Source: an uncultured Muribaculaceae bacterium (lineage in GTDB: Bacteria > Bacteroidota > Bacteroidia > Bacteroidales > Muribaculaceae). From it: a stretch of DNA of 8,699 bases. Below are positions 1 through 7,289 of the stretch, one piece after another; within the stretch, counting starts at the first letter, position 1, and every line of letters begins with the position of its first letter. The stretch lies in contig CAJUHX010000079.1 in NCBI GenBank assembly GCA_910586455.1, positions 1-8,699 on the forward strand, in the 5' to 3' direction. Both the position numbers and the translations under genes were made by a program. The notes beneath the pieces are model-generated. The model was given only the letters and a program-made list of their open reading frames with translations, searched no databases and was not told the origin of the DNA.

Positions 1-270
1 GGTGAGAACTATGCCTGTGTCGGCGCCGCGGTAGATAGCCTCGCGGATAATCTCGGCTGCGCGCGGAAGTCCCATGGTAAGGAGTGTTACGGTCGAGCCG
101 GGGTTGGCGTCTTTCAGACGCAGTGCCTGCTCGAGGGCGTTAAGGTCTTCAGGGTTAAAGATAGCCGGAAGGACGGCGCGGTTGATGGTGCCGTCTTCCT
201 TCATCGCATCTTTGCCTACGTTGCGGGTGTCGGGCACCTGCTTGGCAAGCACAATGATGTTTAAACTCAT
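1..270 (-). CDS. etfB: Electron transfer flavoprotein subunit beta, N-terminal part (cut by window edge)
   Basis: EtfB and EtfA form the soluble FAD/AMP-containing heterodimer that passes electrons from dehydrogenases to a quinone reductase or, in anaerobes, to bifurcating partners. The 90 visible residues start MSLNIIVLAKQVPDT, the typical EtfB opening. They continue with NPEDLNALEQALRLKD (about residues 39-54), the family's N-terminal signature, and then the strand-turn TVTLLTMG and the helix RAAEIIREAIYRGAD. The frame is open to position 1, so roughly the last two thirds lies outside the window, where etfA would be expected next. The ATG at 270 is chosen because MSLNIIV matches the normal family start and no upstream coding continues. 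The gene has its own consensus promoter at 359-389 and a leader of about 80 bases with a stem-loop, so it can be transcribed apart from the purine genes upstream. Family assignment is firm; the electron donor and acceptor cannot be told. Confidence 0.93.
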   Translation of the reverse strand, partial: MSLNIIVLAKQVPDTRNVGKDAMKEDGTINRAVLPAIFNPEDLNALEQALRLKDANPGSTVTLLTMGLPRAAEIIREAIYRGADTGIVLT

Positions 271-307
271 GTCGAATCTATTTAATGATTAGTTAATTCA
301 AATCGAT

Positions 308-349
308 ATGCACACCACAAGGCGCTTGTTTTAAGCGCCTGTGATGCAT
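308..349 (-). promoter_or_regulatory. Stem-loop at the 5' end of the predicted etfB leader
   Basis: A perfect 8-bp stem, AGGCGCTT (320-327) with AAGCGCCT (333-340), closes a 5-base loop. It extends past a single bulged A (319) through CAC/GTG (316-318 with 341-343). After a small internal loop, ATGCA/TGCAT (308-312 with 345-349) extends it again. If etfB starts near 353 from the promoter at 359-389, the structure sits within the first bases of the mRNA. No T-run follows on either strand, so it does not look like an intrinsic terminator. A role in protecting the mRNA 5' end or in leader regulation is inference. Confidence 0.5.
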
Positions 350-358
350 TTATGGCTG

Positions 359-389
359 CAAATTTACGAAAATGATAGCTTTATTCAAA
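359..389 (-). promoter_or_regulatory. Bacteroidetes-type promoter for etfB
   Basis: On the minus strand TTTG (389-386) is followed by exactly 19 bases and then TAAATTTG (366-359). This matches the primary sigma factor consensus described for Bacteroides, -33 TTTG and -7 TAnnTTTG with about 19-20 bases between. Transcription would begin around 352-355, giving a leader of about 80 bases before the etfB ATG at 270. It lies in the 150-base gap after the purF-like stop, in a stretch rich in A and T. Confidence 0.75.
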
Positions 390-420
390 ATTTTTAAGTT
401 CTAAATGCCTGATTAAGATG

Positions 421-1872
421 TTAAACATTGTAATCATAGCTCGAACCGTCGAAACAATGGGTGCAGATACGGCACTTAGGCAGACCTATGGCGCGCACCA
501 CTGTTTCGATGGGCGCGAACTGCAGGCTGTCGAGTTTAAGCTCTTTGCGTATTTCTTCTACAAGTGCCTTGTATTCAGGGGTTCCGGTGGTGGCATAGCG
601 TTGCAGCAGTTCGGCCGACGGTTCCCAGTCGGCAGTTGCGGGTTCTGCGGGGTCATGGCCTTCAAGACGGGCTATCACGCGGCGTGCTATCAGTTCCATG
701 GGCGACTTCGACGAGGTGAAGTTGATGAAGCGGCAGGGATAAATCAGCGGCGGGCAGCTGATGCGTATATGCACTTCTTTGGCTCCGGCTTCGCGCAGGT
801 CCGACACATTGTCGCGCAACTGGGTGCCGCGCACTATGGAGTCGTCGCAGAACATCACCTTGTTGCCTTTGATTAGCGAGGGGTTGGGTATCAGTTTCAT
901 CTTGGCCACCAACTCGCGCCGGCTCTGTGTGCCCGGGGTGAAGCTGCGGGGCCATGTGGGGGTATATTTTACTATACCGCGCTTGAATGGCTTGCCTATG
1001 CCGGCGGCGTAGCCAAGTGCCATACAGGTACCGGAGTCGGGTATGGGCGCCACAAAGTCGATGTCGGTATTGTCGTCGCGGCCCATTTCCAGACCGGTGT
1101 CGTAGCGCATTGCGTCGACGTTGCGTCCCTCGTAGTCGCAGGGCGGGTAGCCGTAGTATGTCCACAGGAAGGCACATACCTGCTGGTGTTCGCCGGGTTT
1201 GCGCAGCACTTCCTCGCCGTCGGCTTTTATCAGCACCACTTCACCGGGGCCGAGGTCGCGCTCGTAATGGTAGCCGAGATTGGGGAATGCGCACGACTCG
1301 CTGCTCACAGCCATGGCGTCGTCTTTGCGCGCCAGAAGCACCGGGGTGCGTCCCAGAGCGTCGCGTGCGGCTATAATGCCCTCAGGGGTGAGCAGCAGCA
1401 TTGAGCATGAGCCTTTTACGTTGCGATATACGTTTTCGATGCCGTCGGCATAGGTGGCGCCCTCACTTATCAGCGCGCCAACCAGTTCGGTGGGATTGAG
1501 AGCCGCAGTACCGTGTTCGCAGAAGTGTATGCCGCGCTTGAGCAGGCGCTGTTCAATCTCGCCGGTGTTGTTGATTTTGGCTACTGTCACCAGTGCGAAT
1601 TTGCCCAGATGACAGTTTATGATAATAGGCTGGGCGTCGGTATCAGAAATCACGCCTATGCCGGTGTTGCCGTGGAAATCCTTGAGGTCGTCCTCGAATT
1701 TCGTACGGAAATAATTGTTTTCCAGACTATGGATCTGACGGGTGAAACATCCATCGGCATCGATAAAGGCCATGCCGGCGCGGCGTGTGCCCAGATGCGA
1801 GTTGTAGTCAGTGCCGTAGAAGACTTCGTCAACGCAACTGCGTCGAGCAGCTACTCCGTAAAAACCTCCCAT
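421..1872 (-). CDS. PurF-like amidophosphoribosyltransferase paralogue with a degenerate glutaminase domain
   Basis: At 483 residues this has the length and two-domain layout of PurF, which makes phosphoribosylamine from PRPP and glutamine, the first step of purine synthesis. The C-terminal phosphoribosyltransferase half is well kept: VAPIPDSG (274-281) and the PRPP loop CDDSIVRGTQ (342-351; usually VDDSIVRGTT). Cysteines 233, 380, 470 and 473 line up with the four Fe-S ligands of Bacillus subtilis PurF, and CTHCFDG (470-476) matches its CLACFTG. The N-terminal Ntn-hydrolase half keeps its outline but not its active site. The opening is MGGFYGV instead of MCGIVGI, so the nucleophile Cys is Gly. 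HRGQ is HLGT (26-29), GHxRYST is GVISDTD (73-79), and AHNGN is TVAKI (96-100, NG replaced by VA). Glutamine hydrolysis is therefore unlikely; it may use free ammonia, a partner's glutaminase, or another amine. The ATG at 1872 leaves no room for a hidden Met-Cys start. It lies 78 bases after purL, with a hairpin between. A normal purF may exist elsewhere in the genome. Confidence 0.88.
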   Translation of the reverse strand: MGGFYGVAARRSCVDEVFYGTDYNSHLGTRRAGMAFIDADGCFTRQIHSLENNYFRTKFEDDLKDFHGNTGIGVISDTDAQPIIINCHLGKFALVTVAKINNTGEIEQRLLKRGIHFCEHGTAALNPTELVGALISEGATYADGIENVYRNVKGSCSMLLLTPEGIIAARDALGRTPVLLARKDDAMAVSSESCAFPNLGYHYERDLGPGEVVLIKADGEEVLRKPGEHQQVCAFLWTYYGYPPCDYEGRNVDAMRYDTGLEMGRDDNTDIDFVAPIPDSGTCMALGYAAGIGKPFKRGIVKYTPTWPRSFTPGTQSRRELVAKMKLIPNPSLIKGNKVMFCDDSIVRGTQLRDNVSDLREAGAKEVHIRISCPPLIYPCRFINFTSSKSPMELIARRVIARLEGHDPAEPATADWEPSAELLQRYATTGTPEYKALVEEIRKELKLDSLQFAPIETVVRAIGLPKCRICTHCFDGSSYDYNV

Positions 1873-1897
1873 AAGTTCTTTTACCTTTGAATTTGAA

Positions 1898-1935
1898 AAC
1901 CGTTACCGGCACACTTTTCTTTGCCGATAACGGTT
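1898..1935 (-). terminator. Intrinsic terminator or attenuator between purL and the purF-like gene
   Basis: AACCGTTACCGGC (1898-1910) and GCCGATAACGGTT (1923-1935) form a 13-bp stem with a 12-base loop. The single imperfect position is a C/A mismatch if read as plus-strand RNA but a G-U pair as minus-strand RNA, so the fold is unbroken only for the transcript leaving purL. It is followed on that strand by TTTTCAAATT, a weak U-tract. It begins 15 bases past the purL stop and ends 25 bases before the purF-like ATG. With no consensus promoter in between, partial termination that lowers downstream expression is more likely than a full stop. Confidence 0.7.
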
Positions 1936-1950
1936 CGGGGTTGTATTCTT

Positions 1951-4900
1951 TTATTTTTTGTGTTGCTCAATCCAGTTGCGTGCGTTCACGAAGGCGTCGA
2001 TCCATACGGTTACGTCGTCGTTGCGTCGTGCACGCGGATAGTAGGCACACTGCCAGGGGAATATGGCGCGTTCGAGGTGCGGCATCATAGCCAGGTGACG
2101 GCCGTCGTCGCTTACCAGGCCGGCCACTGCGGCTTTCGAACCGTTGGGGTTGCCGGGATATTCCTTGTAGTTGTAGCGGGCTACCACGTTATATTCCTTC
2201 ATGTTGGCGGGGAGCATAAAGCGTCCTTCGCCGTGGGCCACCCATATACCGGTCTTGACTCCGGACAGCGAGCCGAGCATCACCGAGTTGTTTTTGGGTA
2301 TGGTGACACCAACGAACTGCGATTCGAACTTATGCGATATATTGTGTTCCATCTTCACGCCGCGTCCTTCGCCGTAGCCCAGCAGGCCCAGTTCAATCAT
2401 CAGCTGGCAGCCGTTGCAGATACCCAGCGAGAGGGTGTCGGAGCGTTTGTAGAAGTTCTCGAGGGCGCGTTTGGCGTTTTCGTTCCACAGGAATCCGCCG
2501 GCCCAGCCTTTGGCCGAGCCGAGTACGTCGGAGTTCGAGAAACCGCCGCAGAACACTATCATATTCACATCCTCGAGGGTTTCGCGGCCGGTCATAAGGT
2601 CGGTCATATGTACGTCTTTGACATCGAAGCCTGCCAGATAGAGCGAATATGCCATCTCGCGGTCGCCGTTCACGCCCTTTTCACGGATGATTGCCGCGCG
2701 TACGCCGCTGCGTTCCTTGCGGTCGAAACTGAGTCCGCGTGATTCGAGCGAACCCTTGAATCCGCCTGGGAGGGTGTATTTGAGCGGTTGGCGCGAGTAG
2801 TTTTCGAAGCGCAGGCGCGCACACTCCTCGCCGCTCTGTATCGAGTCAAGCATATACGAAGGCTTGAACCATACGTCGCGCAGGAAGTCGATGCCGAGCA
2901 GACGCTCGCTTTCGCCGTGGGTGAGCATGATTACGCGCTCTTCGCACGGAGTGGCCACGGGCCAGTAGCGCAGGCCGCTGTCATCGAGCAGTTTCTCCAC
3001 GCTGTCTTTCTTGGCGTCCTCTACCTGTATGAGCAGGGCCGGGTTCTCGGCAAAGAGTATCTTCAGCAGGTCGTTTTCGCCGTGCATGGCAAAGCCGTCG
3101 GTGTAGAGTTTGAGGCCTCCATTGGTGTTGGCGAAGCACATTTCGAGCAGTGCGGTAATCATACCGCCGGCGCTAACGTCGTGCATGGCGGCGAGCTTGC
3201 GTCCGCGCACCAGCTTCTGTACAGTGTTGAATGCCTTGGCGAAGTATTCGGCCGACTCCACTGCCGGCACATCGGCGCCGACCTTGCCAAGAGTCTGATA
3301 TAGAGCCGAGCCGCCCAGACACAGTGGGCTGCCGGAGAAGTCAATATAGTAGAAGGTCGACGGACGGTTCACGGCCACAGGCGATACTGTGCGGCGGATG
3401 TCGCGTACCTGTCCGGCGGCCGATATTATTACGGTGCCGGGGGCGTACACTGCCTTGTCGCCGTATTTCTGGGTCATGGACAGCGAGTCCTTGCCGGTGG
3501 GGATGTTTATGCCCAGAGAGCAGGTGAAGTCGCTGCAGGCTTGTACGGCGCTGTAGAGCGCGGCGTCTTCTCCCTGATTCTTGCAAGGCCACATCCAGTT
3601 GGCGCTGAGGCTGATGCTCTTAAGCCCCTGTTCGAGGTCCGCGCCTACGATATTTGTAAGCGATTCGGCTACAGCCAGTACCGAACCGGCCGCGGGGTTG
3701 GCCAGAGCGGCCTGCGGGGCGTGTCCGATTGAGGTAGCGATGCCGGCGTGTCCACGGTAGTCGAGGGCTACAACGCCGCAGTCGCTCAGCGGCAGCTGTA
3801 TTTCGCCCTGGCACTGCTGTCGGGCAATCTTGCCGGTAACTGAGCGGTCGACCTTGTTGGTGAGCCAGTCCTTGCAGGCTACAGCCTCGAGCGAGAGTAC
3901 GTTGGTGAGGTACCGGTCGAGATTAGCCTCGTCGGTGTCGGCGTTGCTGTATGTACGCTCTACGGTAACATCGTTCATCACGGTCTTGGGTGAGTTGCCG
4001 AACATGTCGTCCATGGCCAGATCGATGGGTTTGCTGCCGTCGCTGCCGTTGAATACAAAGCGATGGTCGCCGGTGGTTTCGCCCACTACATAGAGCGGAG
4101 CACGCTCGCGCTGAGCTATGGCTTCGACGTAGGGGATTTGGTCGGCGTCAATAACCATGCCCATGCGTTCTTGGCTTTCGTTGCCTATGATTTCCTTGGC
4201 CGAGAGGGTGGGGTCGCCTACGGGCAGGGCATCGATGTTGATTTCGCCGCCGGTAGCTTCCACGAGTTCGCTCAGAGCGTTCAGGTGGCCGCCTGCGCCG
4301 TGGTCGTGTATCGACACTATGGGGTTGTTCTCGCTTTCGGCCAGTGCGCGGATAACGTTCGACACTCGCTTCTGCATTTCGGGGTTGGCGCGCTGCACTG
4401 CATTGAGCTCGATGCCGCTGGCATACTGTCCGGTAGCTACCGACGATACAGCGCCACCGCCCATGCCTATACGGTAGTTGTCGCCGCCGCTGAGCACCAC
4501 TTTCTGGCCTGCCGTCGGGGTGCCTTTGATGGCATCCTTGCGGTCGGCGTAGCCTACACCGCCGGCAAGCATTATCACTTTGTCGTAGGCGTACATGCGG
4601 TCGTTTTCCTGATGTTCGAAAGTAAGAACCGAACCGCAGATAAGTGGCTGGCCGAACTTGTTGCCGAAGTCGCTGGCGCCGTTCGAGGCCTTGATGAGGA
4701 TTTCGGCGGGAGTCTGGTAAAGCCATACTCGCGGATTCATCATCAGCTCCCAGGGACGCTGTTCGCCCAGACGTGGGTAGGCGGTCATATATACTGCTGT
4801 GCCGGCTATGGGCAGCGAGGCTTTGCCTCCGCCGAGGCGGTCGCGGATTTCACCGCCGGTGCCGGTAGCAGCGCCGTTGAAGGGTTCTACGGTGGTGGGG

Positions 4901-5652
4901 AAGTTGTGGGTTTCGGCCTTGAGCGAGATTACTGTGTTGATTTCGCGTTCGGTGAAGAAGTCGGGGCGGTCGGGGTTCTGAGGATAGAACTGATGAATCT
5001 TCGGCCCCTTTACAAAGGCCACATTATCCTTATAGGCCGATACGAGGCCGTTGGGGTTCACTTTCGAGGTCTTTTTGATAAGGCCGAAGAGCGACGATGG
5101 TTTCTCCACGCCGTCGATAACGAAAGTACCGTTGAATATTTTGTGGCGGCAGTGCTCGGAGTTTACCTGCGAGAAGCCGAAAACCTCGCTGTCGGTGAGC
5201 GGACGGCCAAGTTTCTCGGCGAGTTCGCGCAGATACTGCTCTTCGTCGGCGCTCAGTGCGAGGCCTTCGCTGCGGTTGTATTCGCTGATTTCGGAAATAT
5301 AAACGATAGGTTCGGGTTTGCGGTCGGTGCTGAATACCTTCTGGTCGAGGTTCCGGTACACGTGCTGGAGCATGGGGTCGAACGCCGGAGTTTCCGACTC
5401 GCTGCGTGTGAACTCTTCGATGCGTGATATGCCTTCGAGGCCCATGTTGCGTGTGATTTCAACAGCGTTGGTACTCCAGGGAGTGAGCATTTCCTTGCGG
5501 GGACCCACATAGGTACCTTTCACAGACTTGGCGCTGAGTCGGCGTGCTCCGCCGAGCAACCACGACAGTTTCTTGTCGTCATCGTTGGTCAGCTCGCGGT
5601 CGCTGCCTACGGCATAGACGGTAGAGCTGCCTTTTTTGAAGAATACAACCAT
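1951..5652 (-). CDS. purL: Phosphoribosylformylglycinamidine synthase, single-chain large form
   Basis: This 1,233-residue enzyme turns FGAR, glutamine and ATP into FGAM, the fourth step of de novo purine synthesis, in the cytoplasm. It is the fused form in which the PurS-like, synthase and glutaminase parts share one chain, as in enterobacteria (about 1,295 residues) and Bacteroidales. The N-terminal PurS-like part is followed by the linker motif SQVNSEHCRHKIF (161-173). The first AIR-synthase-like half holds ETHNFPTTVEPFNG (247-260), GAATGTGGEIRD (260-271) and HDHGAGG (449-455). The second half has PTGKDSLSM (718-726) and HDVSAGGM (824-831). The class I glutaminase domain starts near residue 985 and has the nucleophile elbow GICNGCQ (Cys1082), AHGEGRF (1139-1145) and PHLER (His1192, Glu1194), so the glutaminase looks complete. 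The ATG at 5652 gives the expected start; the 47-base gap from prfC holds no clear promoter or terminator, so cotranscription with prfC is likely. No frameshift or missing key residue was seen. Confidence 0.97.
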   Translation of the reverse strand: MVVFFKKGSSTVYAVGSDRELTNDDDKKLSWLLGGARRLSAKSVKGTYVGPRKEMLTPWSTNAVEITRNMGLEGISRIEEFTRSESETPAFDPMLQHVYRNLDQKVFSTDRKPEPIVYISEISEYNRSEGLALSADEEQYLRELAEKLGRPLTDSEVFGFSQVNSEHCRHKIFNGTFVIDGVEKPSSLFGLIKKTSKVNPNGLVSAYKDNVAFVKGPKIHQFYPQNPDRPDFFTEREINTVISLKAETHNFPTTVEPFNGAATGTGGEIRDRLGGGKASLPIAGTAVYMTAYPRLGEQRPWELMMNPRVWLYQTPAEILIKASNGASDFGNKFGQPLICGSVLTFEHQENDRMYAYDKVIMLAGGVGYADRKDAIKGTPTAGQKVVLSGGDNYRIGMGGGAVSSVATGQYASGIELNAVQRANPEMQKRVSNVIRALAESENNPIVSIHDHGAGGHLNALSELVEATGGEINIDALPVGDPTLSAKEIIGNESQERMGMVIDADQIPYVEAIAQRERAPLYVVGETTGDHRFVFNGSDGSKPIDLAMDDMFGNSPKTVMNDVTVERTYSNADTDEANLDRYLTNVLSLEAVACKDWLTNKVDRSVTGKIARQQCQGEIQLPLSDCGVVALDYRGHAGIATSIGHAPQAALANPAAGSVLAVAESLTNIVGADLEQGLKSISLSANWMWPCKNQGEDAALYSAVQACSDFTCSLGINIPTGKDSLSMTQKYGDKAVYAPGTVIISAAGQVRDIRRTVSPVAVNRPSTFYYIDFSGSPLCLGGSALYQTLGKVGADVPAVESAEYFAKAFNTVQKLVRGRKLAAMHDVSAGGMITALLEMCFANTNGGLKLYTDGFAMHGENDLLKILFAENPALLIQVEDAKKDSVEKLLDDSGLRYWPVATPCEERVIMLTHGESERLLGIDFLRDVWFKPSYMLDSIQSGEECARLRFENYSRQPLKYTLPGGFKGSLESRGLSFDRKERSGVRAAIIREKGVNGDREMAYSLYLAGFDVKDVHMTDLMTGRETLEDVNMIVFCGGFSNSDVLGSAKGWAGGFLWNENAKRALENFYKRSDTLSLGICNGCQLMIELGLLGYGEGRGVKMEHNISHKFESQFVGVTIPKNNSVMLGSLSGVKTGIWVAHGEGRFMLPANMKEYNVVARYNYKEYPGNPNGSKAAVAGLVSDDGRHLAMMPHLERAIFPWQCAYYPRARRNDDVTVWIDAFVNARNWIEQHKK

Positions 5653-5699
5653 AAATATATAAGGGGGATAGTGATTTTACATTTATTATTATACAGCCT

Positions 5700-7280
5700 C
5701 TAAAACTCGCTGGTGAAGTGGAAGCGGATTTTGGGGAAGTCGTTCTGAGCCATCTGCAGTACATAGTTCGAGTCGGCGAGGAACACATCACGGCCTTCGC
5801 GGTCGATAGCCATAAACTGATGTTTGCGTCGTTTGAAGGCAGCCAGAGCCTCGTTGTCGTCGCTCTCAATCCAGCAGGCCTTGTACAATGATATTGGCTC
5901 CCAGCGGCACTGTGCGCCGTACTCGTGCAGAAGGCGGTACTGTATTACCTCGAACTGCAGCTGGCCTACGGTGCCTATGAGTTTGCGACCGTTGAACTGG
6001 TTGACGAACAGCTGTGCCACACCTTCGTCCATAAGCTGTTGTATGCCCTTTTCGAGCTGCTTCGACTTCATTGGGTCGGTGTTCTCGATGTACTTGAACA
6101 TCTCGGGCGAGAAGCTGGGCAGCCCCTTGAAATGCAGTTCAGGGCCATCGGTGAGGGTATCACCGATTTTGAAGTTGCCGGTGTCAGGAATACCAACTAT
6201 GTCGCCGGGCCAGGCCTCGTCGACAATATTCTTTTTCTGAGCCATGAAGGCAGTTGGGGCCGAGAACTTCAGGGTCTTGTCGGTGCGTATGTTGCGGTAT
6301 GGCGCATTTCGCTCGAATCTGCCGCTGCACACCTTCACGAAAGCTATGCAACTGCGGTGGTTGGGGTCCATGTTGGCATGGATTTTGAACACGAAACCAC
6401 TGAAACCGGGGTCTTCGGGATTCACTTCACGTTCAAGTGCCTGCACGGGGCGGGGCGACGGCGCAATCTGTACAAAGCAGTCGAGCAGCTCCTTGACACC
6501 GAATGTGTTGAGGGCCGAGCCGAAGAATACCGGAGCGACCTTGCCCTGCAGATAGGTGTCGACATCGAACTCGGGGTAGACACCCTCGATAAGTTCGAGG
6601 TCCTCGCGCAGTTTGGCGGCATCGTTTTCACCTACAGCCTCGTCGATGCGCGGGTCGTTCACATCGTCGATTTCCACTCGCTCCGACACTTTCTGCTTGT
6701 CGGGGGTGAACAAATCGAGCGACTGTTCGAAAATATTGTACACGCCCTTGAATTTGGCGCCTATGTTGATAGGCCACGAAAGCGGACGCACACCTATTTT
6801 GAGTTCGGATTCCAGTTCGTCGAGGATGTCGAACGGGTCGCGACCTTCGCGGTCGAGTTTGTTTACGAAAATAATCACCGGAGTGTTGCGCATGCGGCAT
6901 ACCTCCATGAGCTTGCGGGTTTGCTGCTCCACGCCCTTTGCCACGTCGACAACAATTATAACCGAGTCGACCGCCGTAAGAGTGCGGTAGGTGTCTTCGG
7001 CAAAGTCCTGGTGGCCGGGTGTGTCGAGGATGTTTATTTTGTAGTCGCCGTAGTTGAAGCCCATCACCGATGTTGCCACCGAGATACCGCGTTGTTTTTC
7101 GATTTCCATCCAGTCGGAGGTGGCTGTTTTTTTGATTTTATTCGATTTTACGGCGCCTGCAATGTGAATGGCGCCACCGAAAAGCAGCAGCTTCTCGGTG
7201 AGGGTGGTCTTGCCGGCGTCCGGGTGCGATATGATGGCGAATGTGCGCCGGCGTTGTATTTCTTCGTTCAGAGTTGCCAT
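5700..7280 (-). CDS. prfC: Peptide chain release factor 3 (RF3)
   Basis: RF3 is a translational GTPase that helps remove RF1/RF2 from the ribosome after peptide release and takes part in post-peptidyl-transfer quality control. The 526 residues match the usual length of about 525-530. The G domain is complete: P-loop SHPDAGKTT (18-26), switch I region RGISV (64-68), DTPGHQDF (86-93), NKLDREGRDPFD (140-151) and the G5-like GSA (254-256). Beta-barrel domain II follows, with PGDIVGIPDTG (358-368). The C-terminal domain has the RF3 stretch VGQLQFEVIQYRL (438-450), which separates RF3 from EF-G, LepA and TypA. The ATG at 7280 gives the standard MATLNEEIQRRRTFAIISHPDAGKTT-type start. It begins only 9 bases after the rfbD stop, which strongly suggests one transcript, although the two functions are unrelated. 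The stop (TAG) is 47 bases before purL. Confidence 0.97.
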   Translation of the reverse strand: MATLNEEIQRRRTFAIISHPDAGKTTLTEKLLLFGGAIHIAGAVKSNKIKKTATSDWMEIEKQRGISVATSVMGFNYGDYKINILDTPGHQDFAEDTYRTLTAVDSVIIVVDVAKGVEQQTRKLMEVCRMRNTPVIIFVNKLDREGRDPFDILDELESELKIGVRPLSWPINIGAKFKGVYNIFEQSLDLFTPDKQKVSERVEIDDVNDPRIDEAVGENDAAKLREDLELIEGVYPEFDVDTYLQGKVAPVFFGSALNTFGVKELLDCFVQIAPSPRPVQALEREVNPEDPGFSGFVFKIHANMDPNHRSCIAFVKVCSGRFERNAPYRNIRTDKTLKFSAPTAFMAQKKNIVDEAWPGDIVGIPDTGNFKIGDTLTDGPELHFKGLPSFSPEMFKYIENTDPMKSKQLEKGIQQLMDEGVAQLFVNQFNGRKLIGTVGQLQFEVIQYRLLHEYGAQCRWEPISLYKACWIESDDNEALAAFKRRKHQFMAIDREGRDVFLADSNYVLQMAQNDFPKIRFHFTSEF

Positions 7281-7289
7281 TGTTTTAAG

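Noticed and set aside
421..1872. The purF-like gene as a pseudogene or a wrong start hiding a catalytic Cys
   Set aside because: The frame is intact over a normal length, the PRPP site is kept, and no upstream or nearby in-frame Met-Cys start exists; the missing Cys goes with other lost glutamine-site residues.
1921..2742. Open frame of 273 codons on the plus strand over the purL C-terminus
   Set aside because: It is antisense to the conserved PurL glutaminase domain and its product has no family features.
4063..5427. Open frame of 454 codons on the plus strand, antisense to purL
   Set aside because: It mirrors the purL coding frame, shows only a low-complexity Ala/Val/Gly-rich translation without known motifs, and has no promoter.
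5653..5699. A purL promoter (TATAAT-like sequence on the minus strand) in the prfC-purL gap
   Set aside because: It does not fit the Bacteroidetes TTTG/TAnnTTTG pattern, and AT-rich spacers give such matches by chance.
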